Source of the DNA: Micromonospora sediminimaris
GTDB lineage: Bacteria; Actinomycetota; Actinomycetes; Mycobacteriales; Micromonosporaceae
Assembly: GCA_900112325.1 (NCBI GenBank)
Contig: FOLJ01000009.1
Location: forward strand, 186,001 to 250,000
Length of the DNA stretch: 64,000 nucleotides
Reading direction: 5' to 3'
Each line of letters begins with the position of its first letter. Position 1 is the stretch's first letter. Both the position numbers and the translations under genes were made by a program. A model generated the notes under the pieces. It saw nothing but the letters and a program-made list of their open reading frames with translations, had not been told where the DNA came from and made no database searches. Shown here one piece after another: positions 1 through 7,783 of this stretch.

Positions 1-201
1 GCGGACAACGGCCGGGGCCTGCCGGCGGGATTCGAAGCCGAGGGCGGCGCGAAGCTCGGGTTGCAGATCGTCCGGGCGCTGGTCACCGGGGAGCTGCGCG
101 GCACCATCGAGCTGCGCCCCGGCGCCGACGGCGGCACCGAGGCGTTTCTGGCCCTTCCGCTGGCGGCGCGCAGCGCCCCCGAGGGCCGCAGCGGCGGGTG
201 A
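1..201 (+). CDS. Sensor histidine kinase, C-terminal end only (partial)
   Basis: This is the last 66 codons of a gene that begins left of the window. The visible part is the end of a GHKL ATPase domain: a DNGRGLP box (ATP-lid/N-G1 box), a GLQIVRAL box (G2), then GTEAFLALPL, typical of the last strands of the fold. The GL.IVR.LV...L.G spacing resembles HisKA_2-type kinases such as PdtaS; that subfamily is an inference. It would phosphorylate a response regulator not seen here. It ends 33 bases before the convergent glycosyltransferase stop, with no clear terminator between them. Confidence 0.8.
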   Translation, partial: ADNGRGLPAGFEAEGGAKLGLQIVRALVTGELRGTIELRPGADGGTEAFLALPLAARSAPEGRSGG

Positions 202-234
202 CCCGTTCCGCCCACACCGCTCCGGCCAATCCGG

Positions 235-1788
235 TCAACCGCGCCGGGTGAGCAGGGCGAGGGTGACACCGGCACGCGGCCACACCTGGCTCAGCGTGAA
301 GCGCTCGCGTAGCGCGTCCCCCTTGGCGCCGGGCACGGCGGCGAGGGGATCGGATCGCCGCCCGGCCAACACCAGCCAGACCCGGTCGACTCCGGCCAGG
401 CACTCCGCCGGGCGGTCGCATTCGGCGGCCCACAGGTCACCTCGGCGTTCCTGCCCCTCGGCCAGCAACGCGTCCCGTGGGATTCGGCCGCCCAGGTGAT
501 AGCGCAGGCCGAGGTCGAGAAAGAGCCAGCTGTCCCGGGGCGAGTAGACCACCGCGTCGCCGGGACGCTGGCCCGCCGCGATGATCTCGGCCGTGGCCCG
601 GTAGTCCACCGTTGCGGTGCGCGGCCACTCGTGGGTACGGCGCAGGGCCGCCTGCTCGGGCAGGCCGAGCAGGCCGGTCAGCATCACCACCGCCAGCGCG
701 GCGGGTAGCCGGGCGGAGGCGAGTGCCGCGCCGGCCAGCAGGCAACCGAACGGCACCACGAAGACCAGGTAGCGGGGCACCCACAGGGGAACGGCCAACC
801 CGGCCAGGAACAGCAGCAGCACCGGTGCCAGGACGCAACTCAGCGGCAGCAGTGCCCGACGGCCGGCCCGGGCCGCGCCGAGCGCGGCGAGCCCGATCAG
901 CACACCGCCGACCACACCGCTCTGCGCCACCCCACCTGCCAGCGCCGCCAGGTCCCCAGGGCGGGCGGCGTCCACCCAGTCGAGCTGCCGTCCCCGCTGT
1001 CCGCTGGCCACCAGGGCCAGCGGCACCACCGCCATCGCCACCGGCACCAGGGCGGCCAACCAGTACCCGAGCACGCGGCCCGGCGCTGGCGACTGCCGTT
1101 TCCCGGCGCTGCGCTGCCCGTCACTCCGGCCGGCATCCGCGCCGGCGGCGGGACCGGCGCGGACGGTCCTGGCCAGTACGGCGACCGCGTGGGCGACGAG
1201 CAGGGTGAGCGCCACCAGGTGAGTGAGCCCGAGCGCGGTGGTCGCCGCCGCGTAGCCGATCAGGTGCCGCCGGGTGGGGCGTTGCAGCCCGGCGACCAGC
1301 AGCAGCGTGCTCAGCACGGCGAGTGCGCTGGCCAGGGCGTACGGCCGCGCCTCCTGCCCGTACCGGGAGGTGCCGGGCAGCACCGCGAACAGCAGGCCGG
1401 CGAGGGTGCCGACCCGGGCGTCCCACAGTCGGTGCCCGAGTACGGCGGTCAGGCCGGCGGTCGCGGCCATGGCCAGGGCTGAGGGCAGGCGCAGTGCGGC
1501 CACCGAGTCACCGGCCGCCGCCAACCAGGCGTGCATGAACAGGTAGTAGGGGCCGGTGGCGGCGTCGATGGTGCCGGCCAGCCGGAACAGGCCGCCCAGT
1601 TCTCGGGTGGCGGCGCTCCAGGTCGCCAACTCGTCGCGCCACGGCTGGGCGGCGTCCAGCCCCACCAGCGTGGCCAGCAGGGTGACCGTCGCCGGTGCCA
1701 GCCATACCGGTACCGAGCGCAGCCGCCCTCCGCTCAGCCGGACGCCGATCCCGGCCGCCGGAATCGACCTATCGGACAAATGCCCCAC
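235..1788 (-). CDS. Polytopic membrane glycosyltransferase (GT39/ArnT-like mannosyltransferase)
   Basis: About 517 residues with 10 or more hydrophobic segments. Near the N-terminus, in the first extracytoplasmic loop, lies WRDELATW, the acidic Asp-Glu motif expected of GT-C lipid-linked sugar transferases, followed by GPYYLFMHAWL and RYGQEARPYAL, both common in PMT_2/ArnT-type enzymes. It probably transfers a sugar from a polyprenyl phosphate donor outside the membrane; donor and acceptor are unknown. The reading frame is open upstream to 2112. I prefer the GTG at 1788 because CAGGCT sits six bases ahead of it (leaderless style) and the first membrane segment follows about 20 residues later. 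An ATG at 1869 is the alternative. Confidence 0.75.
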   Translation of the reverse strand: MGHLSDRSIPAAGIGVRLSGGRLRSVPVWLAPATVTLLATLVGLDAAQPWRDELATWSAATRELGGLFRLAGTIDAATGPYYLFMHAWLAAAGDSVAALRLPSALAMAATAGLTAVLGHRLWDARVGTLAGLLFAVLPGTSRYGQEARPYALASALAVLSTLLLVAGLQRPTRRHLIGYAAATTALGLTHLVALTLLVAHAVAVLARTVRAGPAAGADAGRSDGQRSAGKRQSPAPGRVLGYWLAALVPVAMAVVPLALVASGQRGRQLDWVDAARPGDLAALAGGVAQSGVVGGVLIGLAALGAARAGRRALLPLSCVLAPVLLLFLAGLAVPLWVPRYLVFVVPFGCLLAGAALASARLPAALAVVMLTGLLGLPEQAALRRTHEWPRTATVDYRATAEIIAAGQRPGDAVVYSPRDSWLFLDLGLRYHLGGRIPRDALLAEGQERRGDLWAAECDRPAECLAGVDRVWLVLAGRRSDPLAAVPGAKGDALRERFTLSQVWPRAGVTLALLTRRG

Positions 1789-1794
1789 GTCGCG

Positions 1795-1800
1795 AGCCTG
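1795..1800 (-). promoter_or_regulatory. -10 hexamer of a leaderless promoter for the glycosyltransferase
   Basis: On the minus strand CAGGCT is followed by six bases and then GTG. This spacing puts the transcription start on the start codon and is one reason for choosing 1788 as the start. The first base differs from TANNNT, so the support is moderate. Confidence 0.4.
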
Positions 1801-1902
1801 CCACACGGTGACGCTCGGGGGAGCCGGCAGCGACCGCCCGTGATGTGGGATCACGCACGTCACCATTGGCTGCCCCGCCCGAGGTGTGGCAGCATGACGT
1901 CC

Positions 1903-1989
1903 ATGACTGCCGCTGTCGTCCGCCGCTTCGTGGCTCGCCGCCACGTCGATTACGGCCGCGTACGCAGCGCCATCTGTCCGGCTCACTGA
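1903..1989 (+). CDS. Cysteine-type leader peptide upstream of the sulfite reductase operon
   Basis: A 28-codon ORF (alternative ATG three codons earlier, 1894) ending 137 bases before the sulfite reductase start. Its C-terminal half contains ARRHVDYGRVRSAIC followed by PAH and stop. The pattern RRHVD-x2-RV-x-SA-[IL]-C is the one I know from actinobacterial leader peptides placed before sulfate/sulfite assimilation genes, where ribosome behaviour at cysteine codons controls the downstream operon. This copy has a single cysteine codon, TGT, four codons before the stop. Known from the family: cysteine-responsive attenuation in mycobacteria. Inferred: the same role here. It is too short for ordinary gene calling. 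Confidence 0.8.
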   Translation: MTAAVVRRFVARRHVDYGRVRSAICPAH

Positions 1990-2126
1990 CGACGCCCGAC
2001 CATTCCTGCCTCGGGCACGCAGCGCGCCGGCCGTGCAGAGACATCGCTGTCCACGGTCCCTCCGGGAACCGGTCGTCGCGCCCGCCCAGCCCCACCGAGG
2101 CGCAGCAGACAACGGAGGACGCCGCG
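1990..2126 (+). promoter_or_regulatory. Leader RNA / probable cysteine attenuator before sir
   Basis: This is the stretch between the leader peptide stop and sir. It can form a small hairpin at 2055-2070 (GGTCCC, loop TCC, GGGAACC with one bulge) and a GCACG...CGTGC hairpin near 2007-2031. Longer-range pairing of GACC near 2000 with GGTC near 2070 is possible. No U-run follows, so control of translation or Rho access is more likely than an intrinsic terminator. The ribosome-binding site GGAGG lies just before the ATG at 2127. Confidence 0.5.
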
Positions 2127-3818
2127 ATGGCAGTCAGCGAGATTCCGGCCCGCCCGCCGCGGGCGCCCCGGCGCCCCCGTGGTGAGGGCCAGTGGGCGCT
2201 CGGGCACCGAGAGCCCCTCAACCCCAATGAGCGGATCAAGAAGGACGACGACCCGCTCAACGTCCGGGCCCGCATCGAGAACATCTACGCCCACCGCGGG
2301 TTCGCCTCCATCGACCCGCAGGACCTGCGCGGCCGGTTCCGGTGGTGGGGCCTGTACACCCAGCGGAAGGCGGGCATCGACGGCGGGCGTACCGCCGTGC
2401 TGGAGCCGCACGAGCTTGAAGACGAGTACTTCATGCTGCGGGTACGCGTCGACGGCGGCCAGCTCGACCTGACCCAGTTGCGGACGATCGCCGAGATCTC
2501 CCGGGAGTTCGCCCGGGACACCGCGGACGTCACCGACCGGCAGAACATCCAGTACCACTGGATCCGGGTCGAGGACATGCCGGAGATCTGGCGGCGGCTG
2601 GAGTCGGTCGGGTTGCAGACCACCGAGGCGTGCGGCGACTGTCCCCGGATCGTGCTGGGCAGCCCGGTGGCCGGGGTCGCCGAGGCCGAGCGGATCGACC
2701 CCACCCCGGCCATCGACGAGATCGTCAAGCGGTACGTCGGCGACAAGCAGTTCTCCAACCTGCCGCGCAAGTTCAAGTCGTCGATCTCCTGGCTGGTGGA
2801 CACCCCGTACGAGGCGAACGACATCGCCTTCCTCGGTGTCGATCACCCGGAACACGGCCCGGGCTTCGACCTCTGGGTCGGCGGGGGCCTGTCCACCAAC
2901 CCGATGCTGGCCCAGCGGCTCGGCACCTGGGTACCGCTGTCCGAGGTACCCGACGTCTGGGCCGGCGTGGTGGGCATCTTCCGCGACTACGGCTACCGCC
3001 GGCTGCGTCACCGGGCCCGACTGAAGTTCCTGGTCGCCGACTGGGGGGTGGCGAAGTTCCGGGAGGTGCTGGAGAAGGAGTACCTCGGCCGGACGCTGCT
3101 CGACGGCCCCGCCCCGGCACTGCCGGAGCGGCCGATCGACCACATCGGCGTACACCGCCAGCGTGACGGCCGCAACTACGTCGGCGCCGCCCCGGTGGTC
3201 GGGCGGGTCTCCGGGAGCCAGCTCGCCCAACTCGCGGACGTCGTCGAGGCGCACGGCAGCGAGCGGGTACGACTCACCCCGTACCAGAAGCTGCTGGTGC
3301 TCGACGTGCCGCCGGAGCGGACGGAGTCGCTGGTCGCGGGCCTGCGCGAGATCGGCCTGGAGGCCCAACCGTCGGCCTGGCGGCGCGGCACCATGGCCTG
3401 CACCGGCATCGAGTACTGCAAGCTCGCCATCGTCGAGACCAAGGCGCGCGGCGAGGAGCTGGTGGCCCGGCTGGAGCAGCGACTACGCGACTTCGACGCG
3501 GACATCTCCATCCACATCAACGGCTGCCCCAACGCCTGCGCCCGCACCCAGGTGGCGGACATCGGCCTCAAGGGGCAGCTGGTGACCGGGCCGGACGGCC
3601 GTCAGGTGGAGGGCTTCCAGGTGCATCTCGGCGGTGGGCTCGGCATGGCCGAGGGGCGTACCGCCGGATTCGGGCGCAAGCTGCGTGGCCTGAAGACGAC
3701 CGCCGAGGAACTGCCCGGGTACGTCGAGCGGCTGGCCGTTCGCTACCTGGCCGGCCGGACCGAGGGTGAGACGTTCGCCAACTGGGTGATTCGGGTCGAC
3801 GAGGAGGAACTGCGATGA
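2127..3818 (+). CDS. sir: Ferredoxin-dependent assimilatory sulfite reductase (sulfite/nitrite reductase family)
   Basis: 563 residues. Reduces sulfite to sulfide in the cytoplasm with six electrons from ferredoxin, using siroheme and a [4Fe-4S] cluster. The four cluster ligands are visible: CTGIEYC (Cys425 and Cys431) and CPNAC (Cys467 and Cys471). The chain has the usual two-fold repeated ferredoxin-like and siroheme domains (for example the NIQYHWI and GLSTNP regions in the first half). The family also contains nitrite reductases; sulfite is preferred because cysH and a siroheme chelatase follow in the same operon and a cysteine leader precedes it. The start is the ATG with GGAGG eight bases upstream. 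The stop overlaps the next gene in ATGA. Confidence 0.93.
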   Translation: MAVSEIPARPPRAPRRPRGEGQWALGHREPLNPNERIKKDDDPLNVRARIENIYAHRGFASIDPQDLRGRFRWWGLYTQRKAGIDGGRTAVLEPHELEDEYFMLRVRVDGGQLDLTQLRTIAEISREFARDTADVTDRQNIQYHWIRVEDMPEIWRRLESVGLQTTEACGDCPRIVLGSPVAGVAEAERIDPTPAIDEIVKRYVGDKQFSNLPRKFKSSISWLVDTPYEANDIAFLGVDHPEHGPGFDLWVGGGLSTNPMLAQRLGTWVPLSEVPDVWAGVVGIFRDYGYRRLRHRARLKFLVADWGVAKFREVLEKEYLGRTLLDGPAPALPERPIDHIGVHRQRDGRNYVGAAPVVGRVSGSQLAQLADVVEAHGSERVRLTPYQKLLVLDVPPERTESLVAGLREIGLEAQPSAWRRGTMACTGIEYCKLAIVETKARGEELVARLEQRLRDFDADISIHINGCPNACARTQVADIGLKGQLVTGPDGRQVEGFQVHLGGGLGMAEGRTAGFGRKLRGLKTTAEELPGYVERLAVRYLAGRTEGETFANWVIRVDEEELR

Positions 3819-3976
3819 GTGGTGAGACTCGTTCCGTGCCGCTGTACTGCCCGTACTGCGGCGAGGAGGATCTGCGGCCGAGCGAGGCCGGGCACGGCGC
3901 CTGGGAGTGCCACGCCTGCGCGCGGGTCTTCACGGTCAGGTTCAGCGGCCTGCTCTCCCAGGCGGTGAACCGGTGA
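3815..3976 (+). CDS. Small zinc-ribbon protein of the sulfite reduction operon
   Basis: 53 residues, translationally coupled on both sides: its ATG overlaps the sir stop (ATGA) and its stop overlaps the cysH GTG (GTGA). It contains two CxxC knuckles, CPYCG near residue 12 and CHAC near residue 32, which should bind one Zn or an Fe-S centre. It then has FTVRFSGLL. Small proteins like this sit between sulfite reductase and cysH in other actinomycetes, but I know of no proven function; an electron-transfer or assembly role is a guess. It is missed by length cut-offs of 60 residues. Confidence 0.85.
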   Translation: MSGETRSVPLYCPYCGEEDLRPSEAGHGAWECHACARVFTVRFSGLLSQAVNR

Positions 3977-4737
3977 GCGCCCTGGTCTCCGCCGCCGGTC
4001 TGGGCCTGGTCGGCACCACCGCCGTGGCCACCGCTGATCCGTCCCGACGCGACCCGGACGAGCTGCGGACGCTTGCCGAACGGGCCGGGCGGGAACTGGA
4101 AGGCGCGCCCGCGTCGGAGATCGCGCGGTGGGCGGCGGAGACCTTCGGGGAGCGGTTCTGCGTGACCAGCTCGATGGCCGACGCCGTCCTCGCCCACCTG
4201 GTCTCCCGGGTGGCACCCGGGGTGGATGTGGTCTTTCTCGACACCGGGCTGCACTTTCCGGAGACCCTCGCCGTCCGCGACGAGGTGGCCCGCACCCTCC
4301 CGGTGAACGTCCGGTCCATCCGGCCGCGACTCACCGTGGGTCAACAGGACGGTGAGTACGGACCGCGGCTGTTCAACAGGTCTCCGGACGAATGCTGCCA
4401 GCTGCGCAAGGTGGAGCCGCTGGAGCGGGCGCTTACCGACTATGACGCGTGGGCCGCCGGCCTGCGTCGCGACGAGTCGCCGACCCGCGCAAACACGCCG
4501 GTGGTCACCTTCGACGCGCGTCGGGGCAAGGTGAAGGTCAACCCGATCGCCGCCTGGACGCAGGCGGACGTCGACGCGTACATCGCCCGGTGGAACGTCC
4601 CGGTCAACGAGCTGTTCCGGCGCGGCTACGGCTCGATCGGTTGCTGGCCGTGCACCCGGCGGACCGGAGCCGGTGAGGACTCCCGGGCCGGTCGCTGGGC
4701 GATGTTCGAGAAGACCGAGTGCGGGCTGCACGTCTGA
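3973..4737 (+). CDS. cysH: Assimilatory adenylyl-sulfate (APS) reductase, [4Fe-4S] type
   Basis: 254 residues from the GTG that overlaps the previous stop. Reduces adenosine 5'-phosphosulfate to sulfite plus AMP with thioredoxin as reductant, feeding the sulfite reductase encoded upstream. The cluster motif is complete: Cys141-Cys142 in DECCQLRKVEPL and Cys224/Cys227 in GSIGCWPCTR, so APS rather than PAPS is the expected substrate. The catalytic cysteine tail ECGLH is at the C-terminus. FLDTGLHFPET is the PP-loop region typical of the family. No cysD/cysN sulfurylase genes lie in the window, so APS supply is encoded elsewhere. Confidence 0.95.
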   Translation: MSALVSAAGLGLVGTTAVATADPSRRDPDELRTLAERAGRELEGAPASEIARWAAETFGERFCVTSSMADAVLAHLVSRVAPGVDVVFLDTGLHFPETLAVRDEVARTLPVNVRSIRPRLTVGQQDGEYGPRLFNRSPDECCQLRKVEPLERALTDYDAWAAGLRRDESPTRANTPVVTFDARRGKVKVNPIAAWTQADVDAYIARWNVPVNELFRRGYGSIGCWPCTRRTGAGEDSRAGRWAMFEKTECGLHV

Positions 4738-5507
4738 CCGGAGGCGTCGGCCCGACCGGCGAGCACCGGTCGGGTGACGATCCGTTGCTGCTGGTCGCCC
4801 ACGGCAGTCGCGATCCCCGGGCGGCCGAGGCGACCAGGGCTCTGGCCCGGGCGGTCGCCGCCGCCCGCCCCGGTACGCCGGTGCTGCCGAGTTGGCTCGA
4901 CCACACCGAGCCTGGTCCGACCGAGGCGCTGCGCGGGCTGGTTGCCGCCGGGTACTCCCGGGCGGTGCTGGTGCCGCTGCTGCTGACCGCCGCCTATCAC
5001 CGTCGGGTCGACATCCCGGCAGCGGTGGCGGCGGCCCAGCGATCCGGCCCGCCGATCCAGGTGCGGGTCACCGACGTGCTCGGGCCGGTGCGGGGCGAGG
5101 TGGACCCGGCGCTGCTGGCCGGGTTGCGGCGGCGGCTCGGCGAGTCGCGGCCGGGTCGGTGCGACGCCGTGGTGCTGGCCGCTGCGGGCACCCGTGACGC
5201 CGCGGCACGGGGGTCCGTCGGGCGGGTGGCCGCCGCACTGGGCGCGGCCCTGGACGTGCCGACCCGGGTGTCGTACGCCTCGGCGGCACCGCCGAATGCC
5301 GGTGCGGCGGTGACCCGACTGCGGGCGGCCGGCGCACGACGGGTGGCCGTGGCGGCCTACTTCCTGGCCCCCGGGCTGTTTCACGACGCGGTGACGGCGG
5401 CTGCCCGGGATGCCGGCGCGGTCGCGGTGGCATCCCCGCTGACCGATGTACCGGATCTCGTGGACCTGATACTCCGCCGGGTAACCACTACGTCGACGCA
5501 CACCTGA
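4719..5507 (+). CDS. Sirohydrochlorin ferrochelatase-like protein (tandem CbiX domains)
   Basis: 262 residues with two CbiX/SirB-type halves. The first half carries the metal-site motif VAHGSRDP (His28) and a second histidine in LTAAYHRR. The second half keeps the fold and a histidine (APGLFHD), but the HGS motif has become AAGTRD. Likely inserts Fe2+ into sirohydrochlorin to make siroheme for the sulfite reductase upstream. The only sensible start is the GTG at 4719, which overlaps the end of cysH by 19 bases, so the operon is tightly coupled. A cobalt chelatase is the alternative, but the operon argues for siroheme. Confidence 0.85.
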   Translation: MRAARLTGGVGPTGEHRSGDDPLLLVAHGSRDPRAAEATRALARAVAAARPGTPVLPSWLDHTEPGPTEALRGLVAAGYSRAVLVPLLLTAAYHRRVDIPAAVAAAQRSGPPIQVRVTDVLGPVRGEVDPALLAGLRRRLGESRPGRCDAVVLAAAGTRDAAARGSVGRVAAALGAALDVPTRVSYASAAPPNAGAAVTRLRAAGARRVAVAAYFLAPGLFHDAVTAAARDAGAVAVASPLTDVPDLVDLILRRVTTTSTHT

Positions 5508-5628
5508 CTCTCCGTACCGACGCAAAAGAGCACGTGACGTCAGCCCGGGTCGCAACGGCGATATCTGCGGAGTCGGCATTTGTCGGTGACGTTGCGGGCC
5601 ATGAACGGTGGTTCAGGGCGGACAGCAG

Positions 5629-5661
5629 AACGCCCCGGCGGGCTGAGCCGGCCAGGGCGTT
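5629..5661. terminator. Hairpin terminator between sirohydrochlorin chelatase and whiB1
   Basis: AACGCCC pairs with GGGCGTT and an inner CGGC pairs with GCCG. The genes on both sides converge here, so it can serve both; it lies 25 bases past the whiB1 stop and about 120 past the chelatase stop. Confidence 0.7.
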
Positions 5662-5685
5662 TCGCTTCGTACGTGTGTGTGGTGG

Positions 5686-5943
5686 TCAGGCGGAGTGAGC
5701 GCGCAGCACCCGGAGGCCGCCGCGACGCTTGACGGCGCGCCGCTCCTCCTCGCTCATCCCGCCCCAGACGCCAGCGTCCTGACCGGATTCCAGCGCCCAC
5801 TGCAGGCACTGGTCGGTCACGGAGCAGCGCCGGCAGACGGCCTTGGCCTGCTCGACCTGCAGGAGAGCCGGACCGGACGTCCCAATCGGGAAGAACAGCT
5901 CCGGGTCCTCGTCGCGGCAGACAGCATGGTGACGCCAGTCCAT
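5686..5943 (-). CDS. whiB1: WhiB1-type [4Fe-4S] transcriptional regulator (WblE)
   Basis: 85 residues, essentially the length of mycobacterial WhiB1. The four cluster ligands are Cys9, Cys37, Cys40 and Cys46, the exact positions of WhiB1, followed by the GVWGGMSEEER turn and a basic RRAVKRRGG tail for DNA contact. WhiB1/WblE proteins bind the primary sigma factor and respond to nitric oxide through the cluster; it is essential in Mycobacterium tuberculosis. The start is the ATG at 5943 with GAGGAG about nine bases upstream; the longer open frame upstream is not coding. A CRP-like box lies 202 bases upstream, as known for whiB1 of M. tuberculosis. Confidence 0.95.
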   Translation of the reverse strand: MDWRHHAVCRDEDPELFFPIGTSGPALLQVEQAKAVCRRCSVTDQCLQWALESGQDAGVWGGMSEEERRAVKRRGGLRVLRAHSA

Positions 5944-6388
5944 GGCGGCAACACTCCTCATTCTGGATGGGTGGCAGATGTTGCTTGTTGGTGCTTTTCC
6001 TATATGCATCCGCATTGCCGATGGTGACGGTTCGCGTCCGTCATTTCGGCAATGCGTGAGCAGGCTGTTAACCCCGGGGGGCCTGCTGGAAAAGCTCACC
6101 TTGCCGAGCATGTCCAGGCAATGTCCCGGTAACTCAAGTTCGCTTGTGAATACTTTCACGAACTCACGCGATGTCAAGGGTGGCGCTCGGAAAAACTCCG
6201 GACGGTGAGCAAGCCCACAACCCATTTGTCCGAGTTCCGGATCTCTCCGGCTACCCGTCGTATCACAGTCGAGGATCAATATAGTACAGTCCGCCGCGCA
6301 TTGCTGACATTTCCGGCATCCGTCCCGGGTGTCGCAGTCGTCGCGCGGGGGATGTCGCCGACTACCTCACCCCGGTGGTACCGGAGAC
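5944..6388. other. Long intergenic region upstream of whiB1
   Basis: 445 bases without a convincing gene and noticeably less GC-rich than the surroundings (for example ATCAATATAGTACAG near 6274-6288). It is the promoter and untranslated leader of whiB1 and also follows the lipid kinase stop at 6389. It contains one strong CRP-like site, listed separately. I cannot fix the -10/-35 elements with confidence. Confidence 0.7.
6145..6160. promoter_or_regulatory. CRP (cAMP receptor protein) binding site upstream of whiB1
   Basis: TGTGA-ATACTT-TCACG matches the CRP consensus TGTGA-N6-TCACA at 9 of 10 defined positions. In M. tuberculosis, whiB1 is controlled by the CRP homologue Rv3676 through such sites, which makes the match functionally plausible. 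Confidence 0.75.
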
Positions 6389-7333
6389 CTAACAGATTAC
6401 TCTGAGTGCGGCGGGAACGCTTGTGAATCTGACTTTTTCCCGCTCGCCAAGATAGTCGCCGTCGAGCTGAAACGCCTGCGGACGGCTCGCGACCAGCGTG
6501 AACTCGGCCATGTCATGCAGCCGCAGCACCTGGCGACCGTGTGGATCGGGCGTCGGAGAGAAGAATTGCGTCACGGTGCGTGTCGTGCTGGCGACGCCGA
6601 GCTGGCGCAGGGCCAGTACGTCGAGCCCCAGATCGAACGACGCGGCCGGATTCGGGTTGACCTCCCGGTCCCCGACGTACGTCCACGGAGCGGTGTTCTG
6701 CACGATGATCGTGGCCAGCTCGCCCTCGGTCGTCTCGCCCGGCCGTTCCAACTGGATGGCCGGGTGTCGTCGCTCGTTGCCCAGCAGCAACTGCGCGGTG
6801 AACGCCCGAAAGTAGAGCGAGGGGGAGGAGACCCGGCCCCGGCGGCGAGCCTCCTCGACCCGGTGGATCACCGCCGCGTCGAGCCCGAATCCGGCGCAGA
6901 AGGTGAAGTAGCGATCGTCGGCCCGGCCGAGGCCGATCGTGCGGCGTCGGCCCAGCCGCAGTCCCTCCATGATCATGCTGGCGCCCTCCGGCCATTCCCG
7001 GGGCAGGCCGAGCGCACGGGCGAAGACGTTCGTCGAGCCGCCGGGCACGGTGGCCAGGGCCGGCAGCCGGTCGGCGGTCGGTTCCGCACCACCCGCGGTG
7101 GTCGCCGTCATCAGCCCGTTGACCACCTCGTTCACCGTGCCGTCGCCACCTAGGGTGACCACTGCGTCGACACCCTCCTCGGCGGCCTCCCGGGCCAGCG
7201 TGGTGGCGTGGCCGCGCTGGCGGGTGTAGCGCACGGAGAGGTCGACCTCACTGCGCAGCGCTCGGACGAGCACGTCACGCGCGCGCTCACTGGTGGTGGT
7301 GGCCTTCGGATTGACCAGCAGGACGGCCCGCAT
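6389..7333 (-). CDS. Diacylglycerol kinase family lipid kinase
   Basis: 314 residues, the usual size of DagK_cat/YegS-type kinases. The nucleotide-binding motif LGGDGTVNEV is at residues 61-70 and a second signature, VPGGSTNVFARALG, follows. PWTYVGDREVNPNP and the C-terminal QLDGDYLG are also conserved features of the family. It phosphorylates a lipid alcohol (diacylglycerol or a related lipid) at the inner face of the membrane; the substrate cannot be told from sequence. I start at the ATG at 7333, where TACAGT lies seven bases upstream, rather than at upstream in-frame starts. Confidence 0.9.
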   Translation of the reverse strand: MRAVLLVNPKATTTSERARDVLVRALRSEVDLSVRYTRQRGHATTLAREAAEEGVDAVVTLGGDGTVNEVVNGLMTATTAGGAEPTADRLPALATVPGGSTNVFARALGLPREWPEGASMIMEGLRLGRRRTIGLGRADDRYFTFCAGFGLDAAVIHRVEEARRRGRVSSPSLYFRAFTAQLLLGNERRHPAIQLERPGETTEGELATIIVQNTAPWTYVGDREVNPNPAASFDLGLDVLALRQLGVASTTRTVTQFFSPTPDPHGRQVLRLHDMAEFTLVASRPQAFQLDGDYLGEREKVRFTSVPAALRVIC

Positions 7334-7375
7334 GGGCGGCACTGTACTCCGCGCCGTCACCGGTATCGTGACCGC
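7334..7375. promoter_or_regulatory. Back-to-back leaderless promoters in a 42-bp gap
   Basis: On the minus strand TACAGT (7341-7346) is seven bases from the lipid kinase ATG. On the plus strand TATCGT (7364-7369) is six bases from the GTG at 7376. Both fit TANNNT placed so that the mRNA begins at the start codon. The two promoters must share or overlap their upstream elements. Confidence 0.65.
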
Positions 7376-7765
7376 GTGACCATCGACTCCGACCCGACGC
7401 CCGTCACGCTCCGTTGGGCGGTCCGGCTGCTGCGCGGTGAGGCGGTCGCCGTCGGGCTGGTCGCCGCCTGGCTGATCTTCGCGGATCTGACCGCCACCAC
7501 CACCCACCTGACGTCGGCGCTGCTGGTGACGGCCTTCGCCGTCGGTGCCGCGGTCGCCCTCTGGGCGCTGGGCGGTGCCCTGCTCCGACGGCGGGCCGGT
7601 GCCCGCGCGCCGGCCATCGTGCTTCAGCTCATGCTGCTGCCGATCGGCTGGTTCATGATCCAGGGCGGGCTCGGCTGGCTCGGCGTGCCACTTATCGCGC
7701 TCGGCGTCGGGGTCACCTGGCTGCTGGTGAGCCCGCCGACCACCCGCGCCCTGGGCTTCGAGTGA
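7376..7765 (+). CDS. Small polytopic membrane protein of unknown function
   Basis: 129 residues with about four hydrophobic segments (near residues 17-35, 40-60, 72-92 and 93-112), including LLRGEAVAVGLVAAWLIF at the start and LGVPLIALGVGVTWLLV at the end. No catalytic motif is visible. It is transcribed divergently from the lipid kinase and ends 18 bases before the convergent anti-sigma gene. The start is the GTG at 7376, supported by a -10 hexamer six bases ahead. I do not recognise the family beyond a general actinobacterial integral membrane protein. Confidence 0.8.
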   Translation: MTIDSDPTPVTLRWAVRLLRGEAVAVGLVAAWLIFADLTATTTHLTSALLVTAFAVGAAVALWALGGALLRRRAGARAPAIVLQLMLLPIGWFMIQGGLGWLGVPLIALGVGVTWLLVSPPTTRALGFE

Positions 7766-7783
7766 GCTGACCCGGGCGCCCGG

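Noticed and set aside
5944..6279. N-terminal extension of the whiB1 reading frame by about 112 codons.
   Set aside because: It would cross the CRP site and low-GC promoter DNA, and the WhiB1 length and ribosome-binding site fit the ATG at 5943.
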